Under the pieces are notes generated by a model, which made no database searches, was not told where the DNA came from, and worked only from the letters and a program-made list of their open reading frames with translations. A stretch of DNA of 64,000 nucleotides from Gordionus sp. m RMFG-2023 (Eukaryota; Nematomorpha; Gordioida; Chordodea; Parachordodidae), in the NCBI RefSeq assembly GCF_954871325.1, contig NC_088777.1, forward strand, positions 29,923,366 through 29,987,365, written 5' to 3'. Made by a program: the position numbers and the translations under genes. This document shows, piece by piece, positions 46,332 to 58,190 of this stretch (positions within the stretch are counted from its first letter, which is position 1; the number at the start of each line of letters is the position of its first letter).

Positions 46332-47886
46332 CAGAGTTGTTAAAGTATCTAGATACAAGTATCTAGATACTGTATCTAGATTTAAAAATGTAGTATCTGT
46401 ATTGTATCAAGATAGATTTTTTAGAAAGGTATCTGTATCTGTATATAGATATTTTTTTAGAGGTATCTGTATCTGTTTTTAGATACTTTTTAAGATACAT
46501 TTTATATACCCCTTTTTTTATTGTAAATAAAAATATTTGACTATAAAATTTATTTTATTTCATATGAGCTTATGAAATAAATAAATATATATATTATATA
46601 TTATATATTAATATTTATTAATACTATAATAAAGAATTATATATACATAAAATATTAAAACTTATATATAAATATTCATTAATTTAAATATTATGTCCGA
46701 GTTTATCAATAAACTATACAAATTTTAATATTACAATATGGAAATGGTAAATTTTATTTTATTACTAAATTTTTAAGTTTATATATTTATTTAGATCTAT
46801 ATCGATGAAGAAGAGGAAGCAACAAGTTCTATTGCTTTACCATGGCCAAATTGAGCATATTTTAAAATAATATCTCAAAACAAAGAAAACAATTAATTCT
46901 CTGATGGTAAAAGGTTTGCCGTGTCTACCTAAAAATACAAAAATATCCGTCAGTATGACTTCAACGTGCAATATCATGAAGCACATAAGGGTATATATAT
47001 TATATATTTAAAATTCTAATTAAAATTTTAAGAGAAAATATCCAACCTTGTTAACAAAAATAAAAAAGGGGAAGGAAAATAAAATACTAAAGAAAATATT
47101 GGCAAGGCTCATCCTCCAATAATATTTTTGCTAAAAGACCTTTGACTTTTACTCAAGGCACTTTAGATGATTTAATTATTGCTTTTATTATAGATGGCAT
47201 GCAGCCATTATAAAAGAAAACAATTGATACAAAGATTAGCTGGTGAATTATCAAAGTCATCAACTGACTGCAAGCAAATAACCTGCCAAAAAAAACAAAT
47301 AATTTAATTTCAGATTTTTTTCAGTAGCCTACAGCAGATATAATTTCTAATAATGATTTAAATTTTGATAATCAACAAATTTTAAATAACTTTTTCAAAA
47401 ATAAATTTAGAGATTTTAGCATTTTTAAAGAACTGATATAAAATTGTTATTTATTAAATATAACACTACAATTCCTTCAAGCGCCCCTGTGGAAAGACTA
47501 TTTAGTGTTGCTAAAAATGTCTTCACAGATAAACGAGGATGCCTAAATGATCAAAATTTTGAAAATATTTTATTACTGAAATCTAATAATTATTTAATCA
47601 TATATTTTCATATATTATATTAAAATTATAATTTTGGTTATATTCTGATAAATGTTATATCGCGTCAATAAATTTTTAGCTCATTTCATGAATTTTCACA
47701 ATATAATATTAATTTAGGTTTATGCAAACCTATAAGAGCATAAAAAAATGTATCTCTATACAGATACATTTAAAAATTGTATCTGTATCTTGATAACTTT
47801 TTAGACGCTGTATCTGTATCTAGATAACTTTTGAGACTATGTATCTGTATCTAGATCCATTTAAAAAGTATCTTTTAACAACTCTG
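46332..47886 (+). mobile_element. 1.55-kb hAT sharing its target site with the 9.9-kb element
   Basis: It starts CAGAGTTGTTAAAGTATCTA and ends TATCTTTTAACAACTCTG, flanked by CTAAATAC at 46324-46331 and 47887-47894. The left copy is also the right duplication of the 9.9-kb element. ATCTAGATAC/GTATCTGTAT repeats lie inside both ends. It keeps only the C-terminus of a transposase. Confidence 0.92.
47430..47610 (+). pseudogene. hAT transposase C-terminus
   Basis: The plus strand reads NTTIPSSAPVERLFSVAKNV, then FTDKRGCLNDQNFENILLLK, then SNN. APVERLFS and the following LxxxNFENxLLLK pattern are the hAT dimerisation domain. Upstream pieces around 46850-47400 are too decayed to read through. It is a non-functional remnant. 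Confidence 0.85.
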
Positions 47887-47894
47887 CTAAATAC

Positions 47895-48385
47895 TATGGT
47901 TTGAGTAAGAATAAATTTAAAGCTTTTACTTGATAATACCAATATGTTAAATTTACTGATCATTTATACATAATATTTAATATTAAAAAAATTCCCAGGT
48001 AAAGTACAAAGTCATAATAATTTTGAAAAATTCATCTAAGCTGAATGAAAGATCATAATAATTTTGGTAGTTGAGAACTGAAATAAAACATTTAAATAAT
48101 CATAATGAATTTAAAAATACAATAAAAATCAGATTTTCATGGGCCTTGGTTTTTTGATCAGGCTGAGCCCAGGCCTGCAAAATTATTTGTTTTAGGCCAA
48201 TGTCTGACCCATAGTTAATCCAAGCTCATAATTTTCCCTATGCCCAGCCCAATATAATTTATAAAAAATATTTTCCAAGCCCAGTCCAACTCATAATAAT
48301 TTTATAAAAAATTTTCTCAAGCCTGTCCAACCCATAGTAATTTTCAAAATTTTTTCCCAAACCTGGAGATAGGTAAATCTCTAAA
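47895..48385. mobile_element. Continuation of Helitron copy 1 with CCCAGTCCAAC repeats
   Basis: From 48150 the words AAGCCCAGTCCAAC, CAAGCCTGTCCAACCCATA and similar recur every 60-70 bp, ending in ACCTGGAGATAGGTAAAT. The same series occurs in copy 2 (52617-52880), which supports a shared Helitron-like origin. It resumes directly after the target duplication at 47887-47894. From 48386 to about 50100 no gene is seen, though 48550-48620 repeats some of these words. Confidence 0.5.
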
Positions 48386-50099
48386 AACCATATCAATTTT
48401 TTATTCTATCTTAACCCAGCTCACCCCTACTTCAGACCAAGGTAGACTAAGAGTGAATACTATTTTTTGAATAAAAATAATATTTAAATTAACTTTTACC
48501 TGAGGGCCATATAAATATTCTGTGTTAAATATTACACCTATGCCTAATATTAAAAAATTTCCAAGCCAGGTCCACGCACTTGGGAAAATTTTCTTAAACC
48601 TGCCAAAGACCATAATAATTTTGGTAGTTGAGAACTGAAATAAAATATATAAAAAGTCACAATGCATTTAAAAATACAATCAGAATATGAAAGTTTTAAT
48701 GGTAATTGAAGTATTAGTAAGTGGACAATTTTTACAAAATTATTTAATTCTTTATTTTATTCTTTAAAATATTACACTACTAATAATCTCTGCAATTTCT
48801 CTTGGAATATCTGTCAATTTTTTCTTAAACCATACAATAAATATATTACATTAACTTAGATCGTAACATTAAAAGGTGCTGAAAAATAAAGATCTACTAT
48901 ATGTCAAACAATATATATTTGGTTGAAAGAAAATATTGACGATATTACCAAATATTCTGAGTCAATTTTAAAATTGACAACAAATGTAAAATATTAAAAG
49001 ACAAAAATATAAAATATTTTTAATTTTAGGAATCTAAAAATTGACATCTCGGAACAGTATTATTTTATATATGTATATAAAATTAACTGCATCATACCTT
49101 AATGAAATTGCTATCCCTATGTCTAATGATTCTGTATATTATGTTACTATTATTTGTTATTTATTATTGAATAATAGCTAGATCAAGATAATGCCAACAA
49201 AGAAAATGAAAACCCTATAGTTATTAATAAAAATATTCCTATTCCTACTCTTAAAAGATATTATATAATTTCTATTATAATTTTATTATATAACTCAAAT
49301 ATAATAATTTATATATATTTTATGGAAAAATTATCTTTCAAAATAAAAGTTAATATTAGTTTTCCAACTGTTTATTAAATATTGATACAATTATTTACAA
49401 CATATATTTATTTATTAAGTATATAAATAAAATTTAAATATAATCATTATCAAATAATAAGTTCATATAAAGTTTAATAACTGAAAGGTAATATATAATA
49501 ATAAATACAATTTAATATTTACATATCTTTTAATAAATAACTAATAATTGAATCATATCAAACATTTTTAATATTTTAATTTTTTTAAAACTTAAATGTG
49601 TCCAAGATGTTGTTATTAATGTAAAAATTTTAAGGATTTTTTTAAAACATTTTGGACGCAGAATAAAATAAAATTTTAGTTAATTATTATTCAATAAATT
49701 TTTTGGATTTAAAGAAGTTATTTGGAGAATAGAATAATATTTCTTAAAATTATAAAAATAAAATTTGGTATCTATTCTATCTCCAATTTTGGAATAATAA
49801 TAAAAATGATTATTTTAGAAAGGAACTATTAAATATACACATGAATTTCATATAAAACCTACACTTATCATAAAAAATTATTTAAATGCATTTAAGACCT
49901 TCATAAATACTCTTTTAACTTTTCCCTAAACAATCAATCTTAATTGTTATGTATACCTAATAAATTAAGACCCTGGATACAAAAATTTTCATGGCTCAGT
50001 TATATATTTTTCATTTTATCAGACTTTAGATTTTTATAAGTAAATTTATACCCTATTTTTTTGTGACATTATAATTTACTATGTTATTTATATATATAT

Positions 50100-50480
50100 T
50101 ATTTTATATAGATAAGAATAACAATAAATTCTCATATACCTAGGAATCTTAACTTATAATGTTTTGCTTCTGGACTGGTATTTTTCATAGGATAAGGTTT
50201 CATAGTTTTTTAAGGTGTTTGATATTGGTTTTTCTAACTCTAAAATAATTAAAAATTATTTATTAATATTAAAAATTTACTTTGATATAAAGTGCTTACC
50301 ATCTAATGAGCCAGGTCAAAATATTTTTGTGCAATCTAAAAATATATTAATATATCTAAATTTATAATACCTTCTCCCAATGTTCTCTAGTTGGAACTGG
50401 CATATGAATATCTTTTAAAGTTTTCCATATAGCATCACATACCTCTGGAATGATGGTAACAAAGCATTTCGCTTATTCTG
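50100..50480 (-). pseudogene. PIF/Harbinger (HARBI1-type) transposase relic
   Basis: The minus strand reads CFVTIIPEVCDAIWKTLKDI, then HMPVPTREHWEK (about 50470-50371). After a possible 35-bp intron come IAQKYF and, in another frame, PGSLDGKHF (about 50337-50295). This matches the HARBI1 order of DAIW-x-L, P-x3-x-W-x-x-IA and GALDGKH, where the D is the first catalytic residue. The segment between IA and GALDGKH is shortened and later domains are not recognisable. It lies inside the 16.8-kb composite and is a degenerate copy. Around 50500-51390 nothing else is supported. Confidence 0.65.
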
Positions 50481-51397
50481 CTTTTTAACTTGGTTTGTTT
50501 TTTCTTATATTGGTAATTGGGTTTTGTTGAAGAATCTAATAAAAATAATATAATTATAAAAAAACTGAAAAAATTATACTTGGTTGCTGGATATCATTGC
50601 TATGATATGTGAAGTGAATGAAATGGTAAGTGTATGAATGCTGAGCTTGGTAAGGTGATTACTATTGGACCGATTACGCTATAATCATTTTTATTGGACA
50701 AATATGTTTTAAAAGAAAACTATTGGCTAAATTTGATTGACGTTTTTTGAGGATTATTATAATAGATTATTTATTAAATATTAGGTAAAATACCACTTTT
50801 GCAGACGTATTTGACACTTGTTAATATTTTTAAAATTTTACTAAGCTTTTGATAATAAATATAAGTATCAATTTGCATTCGACTATTTAACGCCATCTAT
50901 TTATTTAAATATTATTATAATTAAACATCTTATTATTCATCCCACAATGGATTTAATAAATAAGATATCTTTTCTTCTCTTTTTTTACGTGTCTTTAGGA
51001 AAGCTATTTTTTTCTTCTTTGAAAAACAGTTTTGAGTGAATTTTTAATACGAATATATTTTAGATATTATTACAAACTACTATTATTTTAAGATATAATA
51101 TACCAACTAGAGATAATGCGACAATAATATATATAGTTTAAATTGTTTTCATGATATCACTCTGGTTTTTATTTTATAGTTACAAAATATTTCTAATATG
51201 TCATCCTTGCCGTGTAAATAACTCAAGGCTTCAATATATTTGCATAATTTATTCTAAAGATTTTTAGTGTTTTTGTTTCCAATTCTAACATAATAAATTC
51301 TGATATGGGTTACCATCGTGAGTGTCATGGCTATAACTGTAAATTAACCAGCATCTATTATTTATGTGGATATGTAATTTAAGATTATTACAACAGC

Positions 51398-51679
51398 CAG
51401 CGTCTACATGACAGGATTTTCACTGGATGCAAACCCCCTTCGAAAACCTTTACCTAACCCCTAAAAAATCCCGCCATGCAATATATAGATTTGGTCGATG
51501 AATTGTATTATAATAGTTCTATAATAAAAAATTTTACAGCAATAAATTTTGTCCTATTTTATCTCAAAATTCAATAGATAATCCCACAAAAAATTTATCC
51601 TACTCCCATTAAAGCTGCCTACCCCCTCCAAAAAATATGATGCAAACTGTTCCTACCCCTCCCGCTCATGTAGACGCTG
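51398..51679. mobile_element. 282-bp hAT MITE
   Basis: It starts CAGCGTCTACATGACAGGAT and ends CTCATGTAGACGCTG, flanked by the exact 8-bp duplication ACAACAGC (51390-51397 and 51680-51687). The interior has C-rich stretches (AACCCCCTTC, CTACCCCTCC) and no coding capacity. From 51688 to 52320 the sequence is AT-rich without a gene. Confidence 0.9.
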
Positions 51680-52461
51680 ACAACAGCTGCTGAGAGCATA
51701 TGATAGCATATATTAGAAATGCAATAATGGTCAACTGTGTAGTCGTTTAAATATCATTAAAAATGGAAGATAATCTTTTAGAAATTTAATATCTCACAAT
51801 AATTTTCTCGATTACTTATCTAGCTTCCATCATGTCATATGAGAGGGATCTCTAACTACCATATAGTTTTATGATTTGGATTGGTCGTTATTTTCTTTTC
51901 TTCAAGAATTGTTAATTTAGTAAGGTCTATAAATTTTCTTTTATTAGTACATTCTATAAAACATTGTCTAAAATGGTAACAGAGAGTTATATTAGCTTCA
52001 TGACCTTTTGTCAATGTAAGTTGCTAAGAATTATATAACCTTATGTGGTTTTTAAAAACCAATATCAATTAAGGCATATGTATGAAATAATTAACTTTTT
52101 TATCACTTGTAATTCTTTAGACACAAATTTTTTTATATCAATCATCGAAAATATTTTGCACTGTAATAAATAGATTTTGTATTAAAAAATATTATTTTTA
52201 GATATGTCTTGTATTGTTTTAATTATTTATATATTAGTTTATTTTGTATGCAAAATATAATAAATGACAAAATATGAAATTCAGAATAATTGTTTAGAGT
52301 AAGCAAATTTTAAAAAAGTATAATATATTAATATAAAACACGGCCGAAGGCCCGCAAATTGGGGGTATGGGAGACGACCCCTAGAAATTTTTTTTAGTTG
52401 AGCCCCAGAGATTGTAAAGGCTAGCGACGCCCCTGTGTATATTTAATAATATTTTATTTAC

Positions 52462-52570
52462 ATACATAGGCGTAGCCAGGATTTTCCTAAGGGGGGGGGG
52501 AATTATAAAAATACTGGGGGCTTCGCCACCAGACCCCATTTTGGGCGGGCCTTCGGCCGGGTTACCTTAG
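52462..52570. mobile_element. Lone G-run hAT terminus
   Basis: TAGGCGTAGCCAGGATTTTC is followed by about ten G (52492-52501) and GC-rich GGGCCTTCGGCCGGG. It resembles the left end of the element at 10890-15512, but no partner end was found. It lies directly outside the right end of the 16.8-kb composite. Confidence 0.5.
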
Positions 52571-52616
52571 TGCATAAATAGTCAAATATTTTTACAAGAT
52601 TGAAGGTTTATTTTAA

Positions 52617-52880
52617 CTAGTAGAAAGCCCGTCAAAAATGACGGGGAATTATTAATTTTTTTTACGATAGATCATGCCAGGTTCAAGCTCACAATATTAG
52701 GAAGCATCCAAGATCTTACAATTATAAAAAAGTTTATCAAGCCCAGCTCAACCCTTAATAATTTGTAAAAGATATTCCCAAGTCAGGTGCAAGCTAATAT
52801 TAATTTTGAGGCTCCAAGCCCAGTCCTACCCATTATAATTTTAAAAATTTTTTCCCACCTCGGAGATAGTTAAATTTTTA
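52617..52880 (-). mobile_element. Helitron 3' end, copy 2
   Basis: On the minus strand a perfect hairpin CCCGTCATTTTTGACGGG (52628-52645) is followed by CTTTCTA and CTAG (52620-52617), then T. Upstream (higher coordinates) are AAGCCCAGCTCAACCC-like repeats and CCTCGGAGATAGTTAAAT, shared with copy 1. No Rep/helicase coding sequence is seen, so it is non-autonomous. The 5' end is not fixed. Confidence 0.72.
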
Positions 52881-53490
52881 ATTGATTTATCATCACATGA
52901 AGGGGATATATCTGATTTACCAATTAGTCTAATATGCAAATGAATTCCGTATTAAGGGAAATTGGGAAGCACTGGGCAAACCACTTATTAGAGATTCATG
53001 ACAAATAAAATAAATAACCGACTCTTATACTTTTTTGTAATATGATCAATTAAAATTATATCTAAAAAATAAATTTTTGTTTATTATATAGGGTTATTGT
53101 TGTTTTTCAGATAAATTTAATGTATGTCTTGCATTTCCAAAATTATTTGTCAAAGAATCTGTTAAGGGATATATATATTTTTATGTTAAGTAAAAAAAAA
53201 ATGTTATCTATTTAAATTACAAAAATGCCATTAAACACTAATGAAACTTATATGCAAATTATTTATATATTTTATAAGATATTTTTTTTTATTGACATAT
53301 AAATTTAGGGTAATTTTTTAAAAAAATAATGAGGATTAATTATTATGTATTTGATAAAATTAAGAGCAAATCCATGTTGACATTTCAATTTGTGATGGAA
53401 AAAGCGACAATATAAATTTGGGCGGAGGAAATAATTAATGTATAATTTCATATCATTGCGGGTTGTAGATGAAATTAATGACGGTGTAAC

Positions 53491-53900
53491 GTGATATTTT
53501 AACTTAAATTTAAATTAACTACCTTTAGTAATACTGAAATTTATGATTGACATTATAATGATTATTTATTAAAATATCATTAATTTAGTGTGATATTTTA
53601 ACTTAAATTTAAATTAACTCCCTTTAGTAATACTGACATTTATGATTGACGTTATAATAATATTTTATTAAAATATCATTATAAAATTTAGTAATACTGA
53701 GATTTATGACTGACATGTAATGTTAAAAGTTTCTATTATTTAGTAATACTGACATTTATGACTGACATGTAATATTAAAAGTTTCTATTATTTAGTAATA
53801 CTGACATTTATGACTGACATGTAATGTTAAAAGTTTCTATTATTTAGTAATACTGACATTAATGACTGATGTTCAATGTTAAAAGTTTATATATTGCAAT
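53491..53900. repeat. Two tandem repeats sharing AGTAATACTGACATTTATGA
   Basis: First, a roughly 100-bp unit starting GTGATATTTTAACTTAAATT occurs twice (53491 and 53588). Then a 52-bp unit starting AGTAATACTGACATTTATGA and ending GTTTCTATTATTT occurs about four times (53689-53895). The last copy is diverged. Nothing coding is seen from 52881 to 54146. Confidence 0.85.
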
Positions 53901-54146
53901 ATTAACTATGACTGACAGGTGATGCTTAAAGCTTATATGTTTAACATATTGACGCTTATGAGTGATAACTAATTAAAATTTTCTAATATTGTAATTTATG
54001 AGATAGATAATATTTTAATTTCTGATATTTAGTTATATTAACATCTAAGTTTTATTCTCTACCTTTTAAAATTTTTTATACCTACAAATAATTTAACGTC
54101 GAAAACGTCATAGCTTAATTTTAAAAAAGTTTGATCGAAATCTATA

Positions 54147-54667
54147 TGTCATAATTGGGAGACTTTGATTTGTAAAATTTGATTTTTGGTAAAGTCAGTA
54201 TGTATTGCATTTGATGAGTCATTTTTATTTTTATAATTTTATGTTTTAGTTAAATTGGAGAGTCATTGTTATTTTTATAATTTTATGTTTTAGTTTAATC
54301 GCGCTAACATTTTATTTTTAGATTTATAAAAGTTAATTATTGTAAAGTCATTATGATGATGGGGTTTAATTATTTATTTGTGATGATTATTGCTTCCCTA
54401 TAAAAGGGAAGCGAAAATTGTAAATTATCAATTCATTTTTTTTTGAATTCATTTTTTTTTTTAATTAATTTTTTTTTTTAATTAATTTTTTTTTAACAGT
54501 TAATTTTTTCGTTTTAATTATTATAAAATTATTGTTTGTTTTTTTTTGGTTTTTGATTATAAATTTATTTTTATTGGATTGAAATAAAGTTGGGATTACT
54601 TGAAATCATTGTGGTGGAAAATTTTAACAATAGAATAAGAAAAACTTTAGACGGTCACAACGTAATA
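54147..54667 (+). repeat. 5' LTR
   Basis: It starts TGTCATAATTGGGAGACTTT and ends GGTCACAACGTAATA, and is nearly identical to 58191-58679. It contains T-rich tracts near 54430-54560 and a possible TATAAAAG box near 54401. Confidence 0.9.
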
Positions 54668-54769
54668 GTTGGTGCCGTGACTAAATAGCAAAGGTAAAAA
54701 CAATTATTTTTATAAATTATTTTTGGGAAAATATTTTTGTGGAGCGCTGTGGTGGATAAGACCGTCAAT

Positions 54770-54900
54770 TTGTGAGAGCAAGAACCGTCAAGAGCAAGTA
54801 CCATCAAGAACAAGTACAGTCAAGAGCAAGTACCGCCAAGAACAAGTACCGTCAAGAACAAGTACCTTCAAGAACAAGTACCGTCAAAATAGGTGACCGT
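54770..54900. repeat. 16-bp array, left arm of an inverted repeat
   Basis: About eight copies of AAGAACAAGTACCGTC with variants lie inside the fossil LTR element. They sit within a larger inverted repeat whose partner is at about 55440-56010. Confidence 0.85.
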
Positions 54901-55439
54901 TAAGTGAAAATTTACAAGACGACGTAAAGTACACGGAAGTGCTGTCCAAATTTTTGCCTATATAAATCTATTAGACGAAAATCCGAAAATTTACTAAAAA
55001 GATAGAGTACACGCAACAACGATTGCCCACGAATTCTAATACTCCTTTCTCTTCGCATTCTCCTTCCAAAATATAAACTACACAACCATATCATCAACAC
55101 TACCACCGCTCCCAGTACATTATATTGCAACTCCACATACTTTGTAATTTTAAAACTCTTCATTAAAATATTTACGTATTTAAATTTTACAAGTAACTCA
55201 ATCTAGCAATATTATATTTTATAAAATATTCACAAAAAATTAATAATTAATTTCACCAAAAATATCTTAACTACTTGTAACGTCAGACAATAAGATAAAA
55301 TCAATAAGGTAAAAACTCCAATAATACACATATACATTTATCAATTTCAAAAAAAAATCAATACTTTCCGCGAATCTTTAAACTCTTCCGTGTATTGACG
55401 TCTTTTGAAAAAAATCGGCAGCACTTCCGTGTAACTTGC

Positions 55440-56010
55440 CTTTTAATAAACTTTTTCGGATTTTCTTCTAATAGATTTATATAGGCAAAAATTTGGGCAG
55501 CACTTCCGTGTACTCTACCTTTTTAGTAAATTTTCAGATTTTCGTCTAATAGATTTATATAGGCAAAAATTTGGGCAGCACTTCCGTGTACTCTACCTAC
55601 CTTTTTAGCAAATTTTCGGATTTTCGTCTAATAGATTTATATAAGCAAAAATTTGGGCAGCACTTCCGTGTACTTTACGTCGTCTTGTAAATTTTCACTT
55701 GACGGTCACCTCTTTTGACGGTACTTGTTCTTGACGGTACTTGTTCTTGACGGTACTTGTTCTTGACGGTACTTGTTCTTGACGGTACTTGTTCTTGACG
55801 GTACTTGTTCTTGACGGTACTTGTTCTTGACGGTACTTGTTCTTGACGGTACTTGTTCTTGACGGTACTTGCTCTTAACTGTACTTGTTCTTGACGGTAC
55901 TTGCTCTTGACGGTTCTTGCTCTCACAAATTGACGGTCTTATCCACCACAGCGCTCCACAAAAATTTTTCCCCAAAAATAATTTATAAAAATAATTGTTT
56001 TTACTTTTTG
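55440..56010. repeat. Right arm: 16-bp array plus ~110-bp direct repeats
   Basis: From 55690 to 55925 about fourteen copies of GACGGTACTTGTTCTT stand head to tail, the complement of the left array. From about 55400 to 55675, three to four copies of a unit with GGGCAGCACTTCCGTGTACT and TCTAATAGATTTATATAGGC precede them. The outer edge CAGCGCTCCACAAAAAT mirrors 54730-54755. Confidence 0.85.
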
Positions 56011-58190
56011 GGGAGAGTGACGTGGTTACCGGTTCAAGAAATAATGAAGTGTTGGGTCAATAATGAAGAAATTGACCGGTTAAAGAACGAGAGGATAGAT
56101 GACAGACATTTAGACGTATACCGTGGACGTCAGGACATGCCGAGGCCGTTCAGCAGTGGGGGACAGAGAGGTCTGAATGGTAGATGTTATAAATGTGGGG
56201 AGATGGGTCATATTGCAGTGAATTGTAGAGATGTCAAATGTTTTGCGTGTGGGGAGATGGGACATATTTCGACATATAGTCCGGGCAGAGCAGAGAGAAT
56301 ACGTTGCGCGGGTTGTGGATTTGGACATGTGTTAAAGGATTGCCGAGTGGGAAAGGTAGAAACAAGGGCAGGTTTTCCACAGAGAGGAGAGACTTCGGGG
56401 GCCGTGAATATGAGGAGTATGACGGAGATAGCTGGAAAAGGAGGAAAGGATATTGAAGAGGAGATGACGTGTTTCAAATGCCGAGAAAGGGGACATTGGG
56501 CCAGAGATTGTGATAAAGATTGACTATATGATGGGAAGGAGAGTAAAATGATGACCGTGGCGTTAGGAGGAGGCAAGAAAGAGTTGAGAGTTAAAATGTT
56601 GCAGCAGGAGGTTCAAAGGGAGTTAACGTATCTGCCGAGTATGAGGGTATGGTTCGATATAAACGGGAAGATGGTATCTATGTTATTTGATACCGGAGCA
56701 GCTATTTCGGTGATAGGATATGAGGATTTTAGAAGACTTTGGCCGGGTAGTAAAATAATTACAGACGTTATGCAAGTGAGGCAGTTTATGGATCGGAGAT
56801 GGAGATGATGGGAAGAGTGCATATTGGGGATGTAGGGAGAGAAGAATGTTAAATGTTGGACTTATGGATAATTAACCGAGACGTTGAGCCGGTGATGGAA
56901 TGGGATTGGATTACAAGTGTAGGGCCGGAGTATGGATTTTGGGGAGTATTTGCGCGATGGGGAGTATTTGTGGCGATCGAAGAAGATATTCGGGAAGACT
57001 TGATAAATAGGGTCCAAGAGGATGAGGGGAGAGAATGTACGGAGGAAATTTGGAATGGATAGAGGGCCGAGATATTGAAGTAGACGAGGGAAGATCCGTG
57101 TTTTGGGGGGAAAGAGAAGGAAATGGGAGGGAAGATATGTTGGGGAGAGGTCCGATTTATGTAGATGGAGAAATAAGAAATGTCCAAGATAGTAGATATG
57201 GAGTATTGAGGCCACTGGTTAGTGAGAGGAGTGAGAATTTTGTAGAACAGGGAGTTGCGAAAAATTTGTGGGAGTGTGGAGAGGGAATAAAGGGTGTCCA
57301 AAAGGAGGTGGAGAAGTTAGTGGAGAGGTATGGAGAAATATGTGGGGAAGAGTTGGGTTGTCTAAAGGGTTATGAAGTGGAGATTCGGATGAAGGATGGA
57401 TGCGTACCAAAATTTTGTGCTGTTCGTAGAGTACCTTTTGAATGGAGGCAGGAGGTAGGGAAGGAGTTGGATCGTTGGGTAAAGGAGGGTATCGTGAGTC
57501 CGGTTGAATACGGCGAATGGGCGACGCCTTTGGTACCCGTAAAGAAGGCCAATGAGAGTTTGAGATTGTATGCGGATTTCCGAGTAACGTTGAACCCATG
57601 TGTGGTGGAGGTGAAGTATCCGTTACCCAGGATAGAGGAGATATTGGCCAGTTTAAAGGGGAGCAGATATTTTTCGAAAGTGGATTTTTCGAACGCGTAT
57701 TTGCAATTACGGGTAAAAAAGGAGAGGCAGAGGTTGTTGACTATAACAACGCCAAAGGGCGTATTTGCTTTTAGAAGGTTGCCGTTTGGGTTGAGCGTAT
57801 CGGCACCTATGTTTCAACGGACGATGGCAGTAGTTTTTCAGGGATTGGAGGGGTGTTTAATTATACCATGATGTAAAAATAACAGGGGTTACTCTAGAGC
57901 AGAACAATCAAAGGTTAGAGGTGGATGAGTATTTGCAGCGTGTTATTGGAGTGGTGGTGTCTTTTCAGCGTGTATGCAAAAGTGGGAGTCCGAAATTTTT
58001 TTTTAGTAATGAAATAAATTAAAAAGATTTTAGGTTGTAGTTACTCTTAGAAGAAGACGATGGAGATAATAATTATGGAAATATGTTCGAATAATCGATG
58101 GTCAAAGGTGTCCACTTACAACAATAACAGAAGAATTCCTAGGGGTGATCAAAGGGATTGGGGTCTCAAGGATTGGTTAAAGGGAGGAGG

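Larger units (their letters stand above)
35655..52435. mobile_element. 16.8-kb nested hAT composite
   Basis: The left end TAGTGGCGTCGCTATGGGGG and the right end GGCTAGCGACGCCCCTG are inverted. They are flanked by the exact 8-bp duplication TGTATATT (35647-35654 and 52436-52443). Removing the two hAT elements inside (36446-46323 and 46332-47886) leaves about 5.3 kb, a normal autonomous hAT size. No transposase of its own was recognised; its interior holds a Helitron end, a PIF/Harbinger relic and a small MITE. The left end's first base is T where C is expected. Confidence 0.75.

Noticed and set aside
48401-48667. Minus-strand frame of 88 residues
   Set aside because: It overlaps Helitron-related CCCAGTCC-type repeats, and no motif is recognised.
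55675-55975. Minus-strand frames with repeated SRTSTVKNKYRQEQVP peptides
   Set aside because: They are translations of the 16-bp array inside the fossil LTR element. A 16-bp period reads through all three frames, which explains the open stretch.
56110-57599. Several minus-strand frames of 60-150 residues
   Set aside because: They lie opposite the gag/pol region of the gypsy fossil and arise from its GC-richer, purine-rich coding strand.
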